Position numbers and translations under genes: made by a program. A stretch of DNA of 64,000 nucleotides from Saururus chinensis (lineage: Eukaryota > Streptophyta > Magnoliopsida > Piperales > Saururaceae). The stretch's first letter is position 1; every line of letters starts with the position of its first letter. The stretch lies in assembly GCA_035235625.1 (NCBI GenBank), contig CP141146.1:27708501-27772500 (forward strand). The letters are read 5' to 3'. Shown here piece after piece: positions 11,061 to 23,345 of the stretch. The notes beneath the pieces are model-generated. The model had not been told where the DNA came from. It saw only the letters and a list, made by a program, of their open reading frames with translations, and ran no database searches.

Positions 11061-13060
11061 GCCCTCAGCCGCCGAATGGACCCGGAGGCGATGCTAGCTG
11101 CCTTAGTGCAAGTCTTGGGAGACTTGCTGCACCAAGTGGTGCAGGCGATGCAGAAAGACCAAGTTTGCATGCGGCTGCTACAAGCAGTGAAGGACAGTGT
11201 GATTTGAAGATTTTGGACCGAAGATGGGGCGCTGTACGCCAATGGAGGGTGCCTCTTTATTCCAAATGCAAACGGCTTGAGGCGAAAGTTGCTGCAAGAA
11301 GCTCATGATGCAACATGGGCTGGACATCCGGGAGAAGAGCGCACATTTGCTCTCTTCAACCACAACTATTACTGGCCACATATGAGAGAAGACGTGGAGC
11401 AGTATGTACGCACTTGTTTGGTGTGTCAGTAGGACAAAGTTGAAAGGCAGAAAACAGTGGGTTTACTTGAACCCTTACCTATACTGGAGAGGCCTTGGAT
11501 AAGTCTATCTATGGACATTACCACCGGGCTCCCAACGGTAAAAGGCTTTGGGTCGATCATGGTGGTCGTGGATAGATTCTCAAAGTACGGTACATTCATC
11601 ACAGCACCTAAAGTTTGCACGGCAAAAATTTCAGCGGAACTTTTCTTCAAGAACATCGTCAAACTTTGGGGACTTCCGGTGGATACGGTTAGTGATCGCG
11701 ACACCCGGTTTACGGGCAGGTTTTGGATGCAACTCTTTGAGATGCTCAGCACCAAGCTGAACTTCTCAACCAGCAACCACCTGCAAACCGACAAACAAAC
11801 TGAAAGGGTGAACACCATCTTGGAAGAATAACTAAGGCATTATGTCACTGCCAATAATCAAAATTGGGTGGATTTCTAGGAGATAGTGCAGTTCTGCTAC
11901 AACCTACAAAAGAGCTCATCTACGGGAAAGAGTCCCTTCGAGTTGGCGACGCCCTCAGCTGCCGAATGGATCCGGAGGTGATGTTAGCTGCCTTAGTGCA
12001 AGTCTCGGGAGACTTGCTGGAGCAAGTGGTGCAGGCGATGCAGAAAGACCAAGTTTGCATGCGGCTGCTACAAGCAGTGAAGGACGGTGTGATTCGAAAA
12101 TTTTGGACCGAGGATGGAGCACTGTATGCCAAGGTAGGACACCTCTTTATTCCAAATGCAGACTGCTTGAGGCGAAAGTTGCTGCAAGAAGCTCATGATG
12201 CAACGTGGGCTGGACATCCGGGAGAAGAGCGTACATTTGCTCTCTTCAACCACAACTATTACTGGCTACATATGAGAGAAGACGTGGAGCAGTATGTACG
12301 CACTTGTTTGGTGTGTCAGTAGGACAAAGTTGAAAGGCAGAAAACAGCGGGTTTACTTGAACCCTTACCTATACTGGAGAGGCCTTGGATAAGTCCATCT
12401 ATGGACTTTACCTCAAGGCTCCCAACGGTAAAAGGCTTTGGGTCGATCATGGTGGTCGTGGATAGATTCTCGAAGTACGGTACATTCATCGCAGCACCTA
12501 AAGTTTGCACGGCAAAAATTTCAGTGGAACTTTTCTATAGGAACATCGTCAAACTTTGGGGACTTCCGGTGGATACGGTTAGTGATCGCGACACCCGGTT
12601 TACGGGCAGGTTTTGGATGCAACTCTTTGAGATGCTTGGCACCAAGCTGAACTTCTCAACCAGAAACCACCCGCAAACCGACGAACAAACTGAAAAGGTG
12701 AACGCCATCTTGGAAGAATACCTAAGGCATTATGTGACTGCCAATAATCAAAATTGGGTGGATCTCTTGGAGATAGCGCAGTTCTGCTACAACCTACAAA
12801 AGAGCTCATCTACGGGAAAGAGTCCTTCGAGTTGGCGACGGGCCAACAACCACTTACTCCAAACGATGTGGCTCTACAGCGTGCGGGAGAATGCTGCCTG
12901 GCAGCCTACAAGCTGGCTAGGGTGTGGACAGAACAAATGGAGGAAGCGCGGGACTACCTCGAAAAAGCAGTCAAGAGGATGAAAAGAAATGCAGATCAGC
13001 ACCAACAAGCTCTTGAATTTCAGGTTGGGGAGCAGGTGATGCTCAAAATCACTGCTTAGG
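11060..13060 (+). mobile_element. Fossil 1: integrase part, present twice in tandem
   Basis: Signatures are a zinc-binding H-H-C-C region (HPGEERTFALFNHNYYW and CLVCQ), the core beginning MDFTSRLPTVKGFGSIMVVV, the SDRDTRFTGRFW stretch and NHPQTDEQTE. The second repeat continues into the C-terminal part (KRMKRNADQHQQALEFQVGE). The two repeats differ at only scattered positions, so the duplication is younger than the insertion. Confidence 0.8.
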
Positions 13061-13104
13061 TTTGGTAGAAGATGTCAAGGCGGGTGATTCAAAGGGAACT
13101 TAAC

Positions 13105-13561
13105 TGTGCCCAAGGGGCTGCCTAGGCTATCCGTCACCCAAGCTGACTTGGCTGTCCGATGCCAAGTCTAGGGGGTAGCCACCCCTTTTCTCTATGAGAC
13201 AAGTTGAGGGGCTAACAACGAGGAACATGGGAGTGGTGGCCGACAGTTATGAAAGTGGTTGTTGCACACTTTCTGGCATAACCATAAGACAGTTATATAC
13301 GGTTATGGACGATTACGTATGAACTAGTGGGCTAAGTCATAGGGGTCATGTTATAATGGCTTGGTTACGGCCAGCGGGTATAAAATGGTTGGTATAAAAG
13401 GGTGGGAAAATAATGTAAGCTCCTGCTGAAAACGTATTGAGCAAGTGGGCTTGGGTTTTGGCACTAAAATTCAAACCTAAGTGCGTGTACGACACAAAGT
13501 GCAAAATAACTAGAGGACATTTCAGGCGTTGGAAATCTAGTGAAATCCTAGCCCTGTGACA
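13105..13561 (+). mobile_element. LTR-like tail of fossil 1 (tentative)
   Basis: Directly after the integrase part lies non-coding sequence that could run from TGTGCCC (13105) to GTGACA (13561). It contains a strong TATA-like GGTATAAAAGGG at 13391-13402. Position and TATA fit a 3' LTR, but without a second copy in the window the ends are guesses. Confidence 0.4.
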
Positions 13562-14282
13562 CTAGCCGTGGTCGAACTTGCACGTCGCAGGCCACCTACC
13601 ACCTCACCTGCCAAGCACATGTCCAAGTTGGATAAAGGTGGGAGCAAGATGGGATGAGGGCGACTTCTTTTTTCTCTGAAACCAAGCCCTCAAAGATCGA
13701 AGAACCCACATGAAGTTCGATCCTTTTTTTCGACCATTTCAAATCGATTCTTGATTTGTTTGGCAGACTTCGAATGCTGGGGGATTGGATTGCCTTTCGA
13801 CCTTAGGGAAAGAAAATTGACAGTTGTTGGGAGAGGAAGACTGGGTGTTTTTAACCCCCTTCAAGTTCAAACACATTCCCATATGATGTGAATCATCATT
13901 CCCCATTCTTCTCCTTCAGATTTCCCTCCACAGATTCCAGCAAGAGGCGATTCGTTAGTCCAGAAAAGGAGGTGTTTCGTATGAGGTTCCCCGTGGCAGC
14001 CGTTCTTCCCTCTGACGGCCACACCCTGACCATTGCTCCCGTGGTTTCATAAGGATTGAATCAATTCCATCATTGGATTTACTTTTTCCACTCTTAAAAT
14101 GGGCATTTTATTACATTTTCTAGTATTATTTGGTATACAGCGTTGGCGTTTGGGATGGTCATCTTCTGCATGTCATTTATTTTTTTTGGGTTCATTTCTT
14201 TTTCCAGTGGAAACCCATTTTGGTTTTTTCTTTCCATTTCTTTTGATCTCTTCAATCTCTGTTAATTCAGTCATGGAATTTA
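13562..14282. other. Unassigned unique-looking sequence, no gene recognised
   Basis: Mixed composition, not a repeat seen elsewhere in the window. A short open frame starts at 13981 (MRFPVAAVLPSDG) and stops within about 25 codons; I do not recognise it. T-rich sequence at 14080-14280 resembles an intron or UTR. It may be the edge of an old host locus, because the same style of sequence resumes after the 3.6-kb insertion at 17891. Confidence 0.35.
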
Positions 14283-17200
14283 TGTAACGTCCAGGAATTT
14301 TCTAAATTCCCGAAGTCGTACATGGGGAAATTAGGGTGTAGGACCCCTTGATCTTCCCGTGAGAATAACCTGATCATCAGTTGGAAGTGGTAGCTGAATC
14401 ATATATAGATGAAAAATAGACGGAAAGAGCTTCAAAAAACCACCAAGAATGCTTGAAACGGAGTTCGGATGAGGGAGATACGATCGTTTGAAGTTGAACA
14501 TATCATATAGGGCCCATTTACCCGAATTAAACGTACAACTGGGCCGTTTAAATCGTTTTGCAGGCCTGATTATTTAGCATTCCGAAATTGGGTTTTTGGG
14601 GCTAAATTTTAATGGGATTAGGAGTCCTAATCCCATGCCTATAAAAATAAATAATTAGGGTTTTTTGAAAAAAAAGGGAGTGGGGGACGGCGAAGTGAAG
14701 GAAGAAGAGGAAAAGGAATTTTTCGGCGAGACTCCGGCGAAGCGTTGGCGGCGATGGATTGACAGCAAATCGGTAATCACGGTAGGATCATCGTATAAAC
14801 TTTATTATCTTGTATGATTAAGAGGTTTAGGTATATAATTGTTTTAATTTCTTAATTAGTATTAATCCATTAGTTAACTAAAAAGAACACACCGGTTGCC
14901 CTTGTCTGGATTTGGACTCCGGCCGGCAAGCACTGCCTACCCGCGACGGGGGACTGGGTCCCTGAGATTCACCGCCCGGCGGCGAATCGAACAAGCCCTG
15001 CCCCTGACTCCATTCGTGACGGCTATTACACCCCCGGCGGTTCTACTCGCAGGCAGGAGTGAGCGAAACCAGGTGGTTTCGATGGCGGTCGATGGCCACC
15101 GGACAGCAGCGAGGCTGGGCCCGTCAGATCCTCCGCTTAGAGGCGATCTGACCAGGGCCGGCCTTGCTCTCGTTCATGGCAGCCATGGTGCCCATTGACG
15201 GTCGGAAACTGGCCGTCTCAGTAAAAATTTCAGTTCGGCGTCGTTAGGTCGTCGGTTCCAGATTTGGCCGCCTCGCTCCGGTGGAAGTCTTCCGCTGTTA
15301 ATGAGATCTCCAGGCCGGTGGCTGGAGGGTCGGGCACCCATAGCCCAGCGGGCGTCTCCACGGGGAAGACGACCCGCAGGCAGGTCTGCGGGTCCGGCTC
15401 GTTCCGGGCTGGAACTGCAGATCCGGCTCGGGTCGGTTTAATAAAAAAATAACACCCACTGAACCGGGTCCGGTTCAGTAGGGTTTAGACTTTGAAAAAT
15501 TCAGTAAAAATGCTTAAGGACCCCAAGAAGTGTGGGAGTATTATGAGAAAGTTTCAGGCCCGGGAAAAATCCCAGGTGCTGTAAAATGACCCTTTTACCC
15601 CTTATGGTTTAATTATTGTACGAAAATCACTTACCTAATTTAGGGGCTCCGGTTCAGGAGCCTATGAGTTGATCTAATATTTGGGAAAATTCTTAGTGAG
15701 AGTTTAATGAGTAAATTAATTATAGGCCAAATCTCATAGCGAGGAAAAATCCCAGTGAGGGGGTAATTGACCATTTTGTCTCTAGGTTTAATCGTAAACC
15801 ATTAAGTCAACCTGGGTCAGTTCAAGGGGTTCACGACCCCGTCACACGCCAGGAAAATTATATAGAGTCCTTGAAGGCTAGTAGTACCCTTGAGTTGAAT
15901 TTTGGACTAATCGGATGTCATTAAGGCCTTAAACCAAATGATAGAAATACCCTTTGAGCGGACCCGCCCACATTCATGTGAATGGAAGCGCAAGTCAGTT
16001 TGAGAGTGGAGCCTTTTGAGAGGATTATGACTCAAAATAAATAAAAGGGTAGTGTGATGACCAGAATGACCCAAGGGAGGGTAGCATACCCTAAGGGGTA
16101 GAATTACCCTAATGCCCTTAAGGGTAGTATTTTCCGTTTCTATCAAAACTAATAACCTAACTACTAAGCGTTAGGGTACGTTATAGTGGCATGGAACGGC
16201 TTCAAAAGGAAGGGGTGTGACTAGTAAGTGACACGAAGACCTTGTCAGGTCATTGTATCATGGGAAGCAAGAGGAATGACCCTCATTCTCAAGGTTTAGG
16301 GCAGCGGATTACTTGTGTCTGCAATTGAGTACATCAATCGACTAGAGTGTTATATGTAAATCGCGGGATGCGTTAAAGTTGTTTACACTCTTGGGCTTGA
16401 ACTAGTTAAGCCCTAGCCCTGCAAATGAGTACAACGGGACTTTATTCATTCTTTATGCATTGGTGTGAATGTATGTTATTTATGTTGATTATGCTGGTGC
16501 ATGCTTTTATTGTTGATGCTTTAATTTATATCGGTAACTTAAGATTAAAGAGGTTTAATCAAGAGACATGGGTTGCCGTTGGATTGGGGGAGAACGTCTA
16601 ATCAAGATAAAGACTAAAATACCCTTTTTAGGGTTGGGACCAGTTCATGGAGTGAACGGGGCCCTGACATAGAATCTTACCTTGGTTAATGAACCGAGGG
16701 TGATTATGGGATGATCTACGAGTCATAGCTCAGTGGATGAGCTATTTATTGGGCCGATTCACAAGGTGAAGAGGACCCAAATGGTTTAGTGGATACTTGG
16801 CTGGATAAAAATAATCTAGTCTAAGTTCAGATGTTTGGCAGAGTCAATGGTCATAAAGACCTGAGGCTTCTATGGATAATGCTGGAGATTGCGATATGCT
16901 TCTTCATCGCCACGATGATTTGGGTATTGACCATAGGGTCTTTACCGCGGGTCTCCCGCAGGTCTTCCCAGGACTATTTAGTACATACAAAAAGCGGAGT
17001 TGTATGAGCATCATGGAAGGCTTGTGCTTCTTGCCAATCTGTGTCCATGAGCATAGTTGGGATCCTCTTCCCCAGATTCGTGGCAGGCTATTGAGAGCCC
17101 TGGGGATTTGGGTCAAGCTACTCCAAAGTTGGAGTCATTTGTTTGGAGATTTCTCGAGGGGCGAGTCATCTCTGAGTTATAGATTTGATAGTATTAATTG

Positions 17201-17890
17201 TCCAACAAGAGATGTGAGATAATTAATAACATTGTTTAATATTGCTTGTTAATTAGACAAGTGGAACGATTAAATGACTTACTAAAATGTAAGTTAAATA
17301 TACTTAAACATTGCATGTGTGGTGCTATGCTTATTAGGATAGAGTAGTTTCTAGGCAGAACTACGTCTGGATCCGATCTTGTTGGAAACATTGGAGATGT
17401 TGTCTAATGAGTACATAGGCAACTAACATCGGGTGATGTTGGCTCGATCCGAATATTAATAAAACCTTTTGTCCTTTGGAAGCTCTTCTCCTAAAGGCGG
17501 AGATGCTTCATTGTGGTTGTGGTTGTTGTTTGGTTTGCTTTGTTGCAGGTTTTCCAGGCGACAACGAGTGAGACCAAGATTGACACATATAGGATGAAGT
17601 TTCTTCGTGTCTGCAACTCGGGTACGTAAGTGTACCTTTAGCGTGAGAATCAACTTGTTATTTATTTTCAGATGGATGACAGACTTGTACTTAGATGGAT
17701 GAACTGTTATTTATGAATTTTTAGATGCATAATAATATTATACGATTTAATATTCGTATTTGTGAACCCCAGTTATCATGACCTGGATATTTAATCGAAT
17801 AGTTTGTTTTGTGTTTAAGAAAGAAAAAAAAATTCCGCTACTTACCGTTCGTGCTATTTAAAAATGCTTTTGAAAATCCGGGTTGTGACA
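14283..17890 (+). mobile_element. 3.6-kb TG...CA unit with perfect 5-bp TSD, probable long solo LTR
   Basis: Begins TGTAACGTCCAGGAATTTTC and ends GAAAATCCGGGTTGTGACA. The termini are imperfect inverted repeats of the TGTAAC...GTGACA kind common in plant Ty3/gypsy LTRs. ATTTA flanks it at 14278-14282 and 17891-17895, a perfect 5-bp duplication. I see no direct repeat of either end inside and no gag or pol motif, so it is either one very long LTR left after recombination or a non-autonomous element whose LTRs I failed to pair. GC-rich stretches around 14900-15450 contain open frames without recognisable domains. Confidence 0.7.
14639..14651 (+). promoter_or_regulatory. TATA-like box inside the 3.6-kb LTR-like unit
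   Basis: CCTATAAAAATAAATAA lies about 360 bases from the left end, followed by a purine-rich leader and a GGCGA-rich stretch. The position fits the end of U3 in plus orientation. Inferred from sequence only. Confidence 0.4.
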
Positions 17891-19566
17891 ATTTAGGTCT
17901 TTGAATGAGATTGTTTCTAGCTGTTCGAATCATATTCATTTGGTTAGAAAATGTGAAATGCTAATGTTTCTCCCCAAATTGTGTACCGAGCAGTATTGGT
18001 ATATTTGCTAATATAGACCATCGATTTCTTGTTCGAAGTGCTAACTTGCGTTTTCCTTGTGTATCTGCCATTTTCTTTTTGATTGTTTTCCATTTTTATG
18101 TTTTTCACTGAAATTACTTGTTTAGGGTTTTGAGCCTAAACAACAATTGTGTAGTCATTTTGCTATTATCCTTTTTTAGGGTTTTGAGCTTAAAGAACGT
18201 TTGCTAGTCCTTGAGTAGAGTTTTGAGCCTTACAAAAAATATTGTGGTATTTCTGTTGTTTTATGGTTTAGGATTTTCACTAAATTCCTTATTATCTCTG
18301 TGCGGTTTTATTAGGTATTCACTTATTTGTTCTCCATTTAACACCTTCTCCCTCATTTTATATAATATGTTTTGATAGTTTTCCATTTTAATTGATCATC
18401 ATGTTTCCAAGTCTTATTTTTTCCATGGTATCAGTTTTTTTTTTCTAATGGGAGTCTTGTTGTTTTAGACTTTATAACATTTTTAACTAAACTCTTTATA
18501 TCCATTTTCCTCATGCCTTCCTGCATTCTATTTCACAGGTTTTGGAGTGTTTTGGCTTTTTGAATGATCTATATTTTTTACCAATGTGGCACTTTATTGT
18601 GTTCTTTCTGATTTTTTCAAGTGTTATTTTGGTGCTAGTGTTTTATTTAGCGTTTTTGAGCATAATGCAAAGTTATGTCGTCATTCTATTGTTTATTTCT
18701 AGGAGTTTCACCTGATTTTTTTTAATGTCCTCTCCTGAATAGGATGTGCGATTTTGCTGAGCATGTTTGTTATTAACTGTATTAGTCACTTTTCATTCCT
18801 CACTCAACATTTTGGCAAAGATTATTTGGTTTCCTCAAGTTTTTTGTGACAGATTCCTTCATTTTATGATCAGTGAGCCCATATCTTGCTTTCTTCTAAA
18901 CATTGTGTTGTTTTATAAACTTGGTTGTTATTTGGTTTCCTCAAGTTTTTTTGTGACTGAGAGTGAGCCCATACCTAGCTTTTCTTCTAAATGCTGTGTT
19001 GTGTTAGTATACACTTGGTTGAAGTATCATACGCCCTTTAATACTGTTTATGCCCCCCAATTTTTTTTATCTCATCATTTATTGTTTTTGTTAAAGTCAA
19101 AGTCAGTAAAGTATTACTACTACAAAGGTTGCATGACCTAATGTCGGACGTGCTTAAGCATTTTGATTATCTAACCTCTATGTATCTTGGAGTTGAATAT
19201 ATGGACATGCCATGATGAGAAACCTATTTAATAACAGGGACTTATCTGGTATAGATTTTGTCATTTTCGTTTGGGGAGTATTTTTGGGCTGCATAATTTT
19301 ATTTAATATGTGTTATACAATAATGTAATTTCTAGTTTTTTGTAAAGAACTTTAAGCCTCTCATTTTTTTTCCGTTCAAACCTATCCACTTTTCAAATTT
19401 GTCCCTTCCAAGAACATTTTCGTTGCAACTGTGACTTATGTCTTGCCTTTGATTTAATTGATGTTTAATGTTAGTGTTACCATTGTTTGATTGTTTTCTG
19501 TCCCTTTCATCCTAGAGGTAAGGAAAGAGTCCAATAAATTGTAAAAATAAACAAATTTGTCAATTT
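17891..19566. other. T-rich intron-like sequence, no gene seen
   Basis: Strongly T-biased top strand with frequent TTTTGAGCCT, TTTAGGGTTTTGAG and similar words, typical of plant introns. A ~100-base local direct repeat is visible: TTATTTGGTTTCCTCAAG occurs at about 18820 and again at about 18928, each followed by TTTTTTGTGA and later GTGAGCCCATA. Open frames here are T-rich and not protein-like. It may be intron of the locus that continues to the right. Confidence 0.5.
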
Positions 19567-19838
19567 TAGGTTCTTAACTTTGGGAGTTGGCTGGTTTTAT
19601 CAACCATATTGCACACCCTTGATTATATTGAAAAGATATTCTAGACAATTACTGCACTTTCATGAATATTGGATGCCAAACTTTTTTTAAGATTCTACTA
19701 ACCTGAATAGAGATCAATACTCTATGAATGATTGGAGCACTTGACAGTGTGTTGTTACTTCAAAATTTTCTATTTATTTTTAATTATGTTTATAAAAAGA
19801 AGGAAAAATGTTCTTGATTTGTAAGCTATTTTTTCCAG

Positions 19839-20935
19839 AAGCTCAGAAGTACTGTTTATTTTATAATTTCTGAAGCAAATGAAACATCTTGTGGGAGCGA
19901 GATACACATGAAGTCCATTTCACAACAATGTCCAAGTGTGCCTATGAACAAACCTCTTATTACTAGAGTGACTATGACAATGCGTTGCGTGCAGCAAGAG
20001 AGTTAACCTCTCGGGTCGCTGATTCTTTAAAGGTACAACTTCTTTTTTGTTATTGTCTAATGCAAATTAATGATTTGAGAATTTTCTAAAGTAGTTGTAA
20101 CCAGAAATATGTATATATGTGTCCATGTTAGGAAACTTGCTATTCGATCTTCAACATGGGAAATACAAGTTATTTATAAAGGATTTTAAGCATTTGTACT
20201 ACTCCATTTTCCCTATGCAGATGGATGTATTTCTATATTCTGTGTTTTACATATTCTTCAAGCAATACCTAGACATATGGAGAACAAGTTTGATAAACAT
20301 TGGCCTACCTCTTGGTTAATTCATTGACTCTATTGTATAGAACTTCCTTATTATCTTGATAGCTATTGCCTTATTAATCAGCCATGAGTTGGTTTGCTAT
20401 GTGATTGTGGCTATCATCCCTGAACTCAAAAACAATAATAATGAATATGATGCCATATTGACTGTTCTGTTTTAAGTGAAGCTAGCTTTTCCCTATTTTC
20501 CATGACATCTAAACTTGCATACAGTAAAGAGTGGGCATCTTGTTTTTTCTATCTGTGTTTGAGTCATTGTTCAATATTTCCATTGCCATTAATTTGTGTT
20601 GTACTCATTTATGTGAAGTCACCATTCATTATTTTCCACTCAAACCTTTTTCCATATCTTGACATGTCCATGCTATGTTTTATTAGTTAAACCGTGTAGA
20701 TTTTCCATGATTGCTTCCATCATGTAGCTGATGGGATGCTTAATTTTTTTTTCATGGTTAAATTGCCAAGCTTATATTTGAAGTTCATAATGTTCTTTCA
20801 TATGTTCTAACATAAACTTTTACAGGGTTTGATGGGTATCTTAAACATCCAACTAATGTAGTGTCTGCTGTAAACCTTGTCATGCCAATTGGACTCGCTG
20901 TTGAGTTTTGTGTACATATTGTGCATGCTTTCTCG
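19839..20935 (+). pseudogene. NPC1-like sterol transporter fragment, copy 1 (dead)
   Basis: Three exon-like blocks keep introns between them. 19839-20032 ends with ALRAARELTSRVADSLK before a GT donor. 20221-20314 encodes YSVFYIFFKQYLDIWRT. 20826-20935 encodes LMGILNIQL, then VSAVNLVMPIGLAVEFCVHI. In NPC1 proteins these blocks are consecutive near the C-terminus, where a second Patched-type membrane bundle begins; NPC1 moves sterols out of late endosomes or vacuolar compartments. Here they are only ~130 codons of a protein of roughly 1300. The third block has a one-base loss after ILNIQL that moves the reading frame, and TAG follows; the first block has a stop and frame change before ALRAARE. 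The identification is firm from the motifs; the copy cannot make the protein. Confidence 0.8.
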
Positions 20936-21014
20936 GTTAGTATCATTATCTTGTGCTTCTGTTAAGAAGTGTCATCTGTGCCGAATCATTAACGTATTAT
21001 ATCTTTTGTGTGAT

Positions 21015-21113
21015 GGGAAAGAGGGATCCGTTATTCAAGAGATGTATTCAGCAGCTCTTCTTATGTTACAGGAGCTTCAGAAACGTGGAATATGCGTTAT
21101 GGAAGGTTTATGA
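21015..21113 (+). pseudogene. Remnant of unidentified dsRNA-binding-like gene, copy 1
   Basis: The first ~25 bases match the start of the exon at 23346 and 26241; the rest matches the end of the last exon (LLMLQELQKRGICVMEGL then stop). The ~650 bases between, including two exons, are gone. The acceptor AG before it has been changed to GG. Confidence 0.6.
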
Positions 21114-21486
21114 CACATAAATAGGTAAGTATTTTTTTACAACCTTAAGTTATTTATATTCATTGTAAATGTGTCAAGTGGTGGCATCAGGAGTGAAGCT
21201 GTTTTTTCTTTTCAACTCCAATAATTTCATCATTTAGATAAATTCATTTGATTAACAGATGTAACCTTTATCCAAAGTTTCCTAAGGATTCTATGAACAA
21301 GAACATTGTATATTCTTTCTAGTTAATATCTACATTCAAATGAGAACATTGCTCATTTTATTATCGATACATAAAAAAATGCAATGAAGCTATTTTTTCC
21401 ATGAAAATTTACTGCATTTGAAAATCAATATGAGCTTATTATTATCAAATTAGAATTGGTTTAAATTTTTGCTTTTTATGTCTACA

Positions 21487-21735
21487 GGTGCTAGAACATT
21501 TGGCATTCATAAAGCAAGATCTATTAGTTACTAAGGAAAAAAAAGGAAATATGAAAAGGAGGAAAAAGAATTAGGAAAAAAAACGAGTGAAAAAAAGAAA
21601 AAAGGAGGAAAAAAAATGAGGGAAAAAAAATAAAAAATGAAAAGGATGAAAAACAACAAAATTTCCATCAACTTATATGAGAAAAGAAAAAAAGAAAATA
21701 AAGGAGAAAAGAAAATTAGGAAAAAAATGATCTCC
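21487..21735 (+). repeat. Exon-like FIKQ segment plus polypurine tract, copy 1
   Basis: An acceptor-like CTACAG precedes VLEHLAFIKQDLLVT (21487-21533). It is followed by ~200 bases of almost pure purine, AAAAGGAAAAAG-type, on the top strand. Then comes a conserved phrase TCATGCATTCGTTTAGACCT. The parent gene of the FIKQ segment is not recognised. Confidence 0.6.
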
Positions 21736-22217
21736 CTGCCCCTCCGCCACATGATCTCTACTTCATGCATTCGTTTAGACCTAGAGGTGAGACCCTATAT
21801 CACTTGTTTATCTTTTTATTGAATTTACAGTATAGACTAACTACTGCAAAGCTAGTACCACATATGATTACATTCTAAATTCTTTAGGTTATCTCTATGT
21901 TAGGCAAATAACTTTATTTAATCAGTAGCCTTATTATATATTTTTAGGTTCTTAACTTTGGGAGTTGAATGCTTTTATCAACTATATGGCACACCCTTGA
22001 TTATATTGAAAAGATATTATAGATAATTACTATGCTTACATGAATATTGGCCGCCAAACTTTTTTTAAGATTGTACTAACCTGAATAGATATCAATACTC
22101 TTTGAATGATTGGAGCACTTGACAGTGTGTTGTTACTTCAATATTTTCTGTTTATTTTAATTGATGTTTAAAAAATAAAGGAAAAATTGTTCTTCATTTG
22201 CAGGCTATTTTTTCCAG

Positions 22218-23264
22218 TAGCTCAGAAGTACTATTTATTTTATAATGTCTGAAGCAAATGAAACATACTGTAGGAGTGAGAGACACATGAAGTCCATTTT
22301 GCATCAATGTCCAAAATAAACCTCTAATTACTAGAGTGACAATGTCAATGGGTTGCGTGCAACAAGAGAGTTAACCTCTCGGGTCTCTGATTTGAGAATC
22401 TTCTAAAGTAGTTGTAACTAGAAATATGTATATATGTGTACATGTTTGGAAGCTTGTTGTTCCAGCATCAACATGGGAAATGGAAGTGATTTTATAAAGA
22501 ATTTTAAGCATTTCTACTTAAACTTTTTAGCTATGCAGATGGAAGTACTTCCATATTCTGTGTTTTACATATTCTTCGAGCAATACCTAGACATATGGAG
22601 AACAACTTTGATCAACATTGGCCTTTCTCTTTGTTAGTTCATTCACTCTATTGTATAGAACTTTCTTATTATCTTGATAGCTATTACCTTATTAATCTGC
22701 CATGAGTTGGTCTACTATGTGATTGTCGCTATCATCCCGGAAGGCAAATACAATAATAATGAATATGATGCCGTATTGATTGTTCTGTTTTAAGTGCAGG
22801 TAGCTTTTCCCTGTTTTCTATCACATCTAAAATTGCATACAGTAAAGAGTGGGCATCTTGTATTTTCTATCTGTGTTGGAGTCATTGTTCAATATTTCCA
22901 TTGCCATTAATTTGTGTTGTACTCATTTATGCGAAGTCACCATTCATTATTTTCCACTTGAACCTTTTTCCATATATTGACATGTCCATGCTGTGTTTTC
23001 CTAGTTAAACCCTGTAGATTTTCCATGATTGTTTGTCTGCTTCCATCATGTAGCTGATAGGATGCTTACTTCTTATTTTTTCGTGTTTAAACTGCTGAGC
23101 TTATATTTGAAGTTCATAATATTCTCTCATATATTCTAACATAAACTTTTGCAAGGTGTTATGGCTATCTTAAACATCCAACTAATGTAGTGTCTGCTGT
23201 AAACCTTGTCATGTCAATTGGACTCGCTGTTGAGTTTTGTGTACATATTCTGCATGCTTTCTCT
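22218..23264 (+). pseudogene. NPC1-like sterol transporter fragment, copy 2 (dead)
   Basis: Same three blocks as copy 1. At 22218-22390 the first block runs into intron-derived sequence because the donor region is deleted. 22539-22632 encodes YSVFYIFFEQYLDIWRT, closer to the usual NPC1 sequence (FEQYLDIW) than copy 1. 23155-23264 encodes MAILNIQL then NLVMSIGLAVEFCVHI, with the same one-base frame break and in-frame TAG as copy 1; the splice acceptor before it is altered (GCAAGG where copy 3 has GCAGG). Confidence 0.8.
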
Positions 23265-23345
23265 GTCAGTATCATTATCTTGTGCTTCAATTAAGAAGTG
23301 TCATATGTGCCGAATCATTAACATATTATATCTTTTGTGTGACAG

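Larger units (their letters stand above)
9233..13104 (+). mobile_element. Ty3/gypsy LTR retrotransposon fossil 1, 5'-truncated, broken
   Basis: Parts in order are aspartic protease (DSGATH), reverse transcriptase, RNase H and integrase, the Ty3/gypsy order. The integrase part is represented twice in tandem, about 890 bases apart. Gag and the 5' LTR are absent: the left edge is a GA-rich block of CACTA copy B. The copy is broken, with several breaks, so it is a fossil. No paired LTRs are available to date it; the decay suggests it is not recent. The clade is not certain; a chromovirus-type lineage is possible but I see no chromodomain. Confidence 0.85.
19567..21945 (+). repeat. Tandem gene-fragment unit, copy 1 (internally deleted)
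   Basis: Starts with GGTTCTTAACTTTGGGAGTT, a phrase repeated at 21946 and 28108. Contains NPC1-like exons, then a fused remnant of the second gene, an exon-like LEHLAFIKQDLLVT segment and a polypurine tract. Relative to copies 2 and 3 it lacks about 650 bases between 21034 and 21040. Confidence 0.85.

Noticed and set aside
14896-15452. GC-rich open frames that might be a host exon or retroelement gene
   Set aside because: They lie inside a unit bounded by TG...CA ends and a perfect target duplication, and show no domain I recognise. More likely leader-type sequence of the LTR.
18767-19141. 124-codon open frame in T-rich DNA
   Set aside because: Hydrophobic composition comes from T richness; it contains an imperfect ~100-base direct repeat and no recognisable motif.
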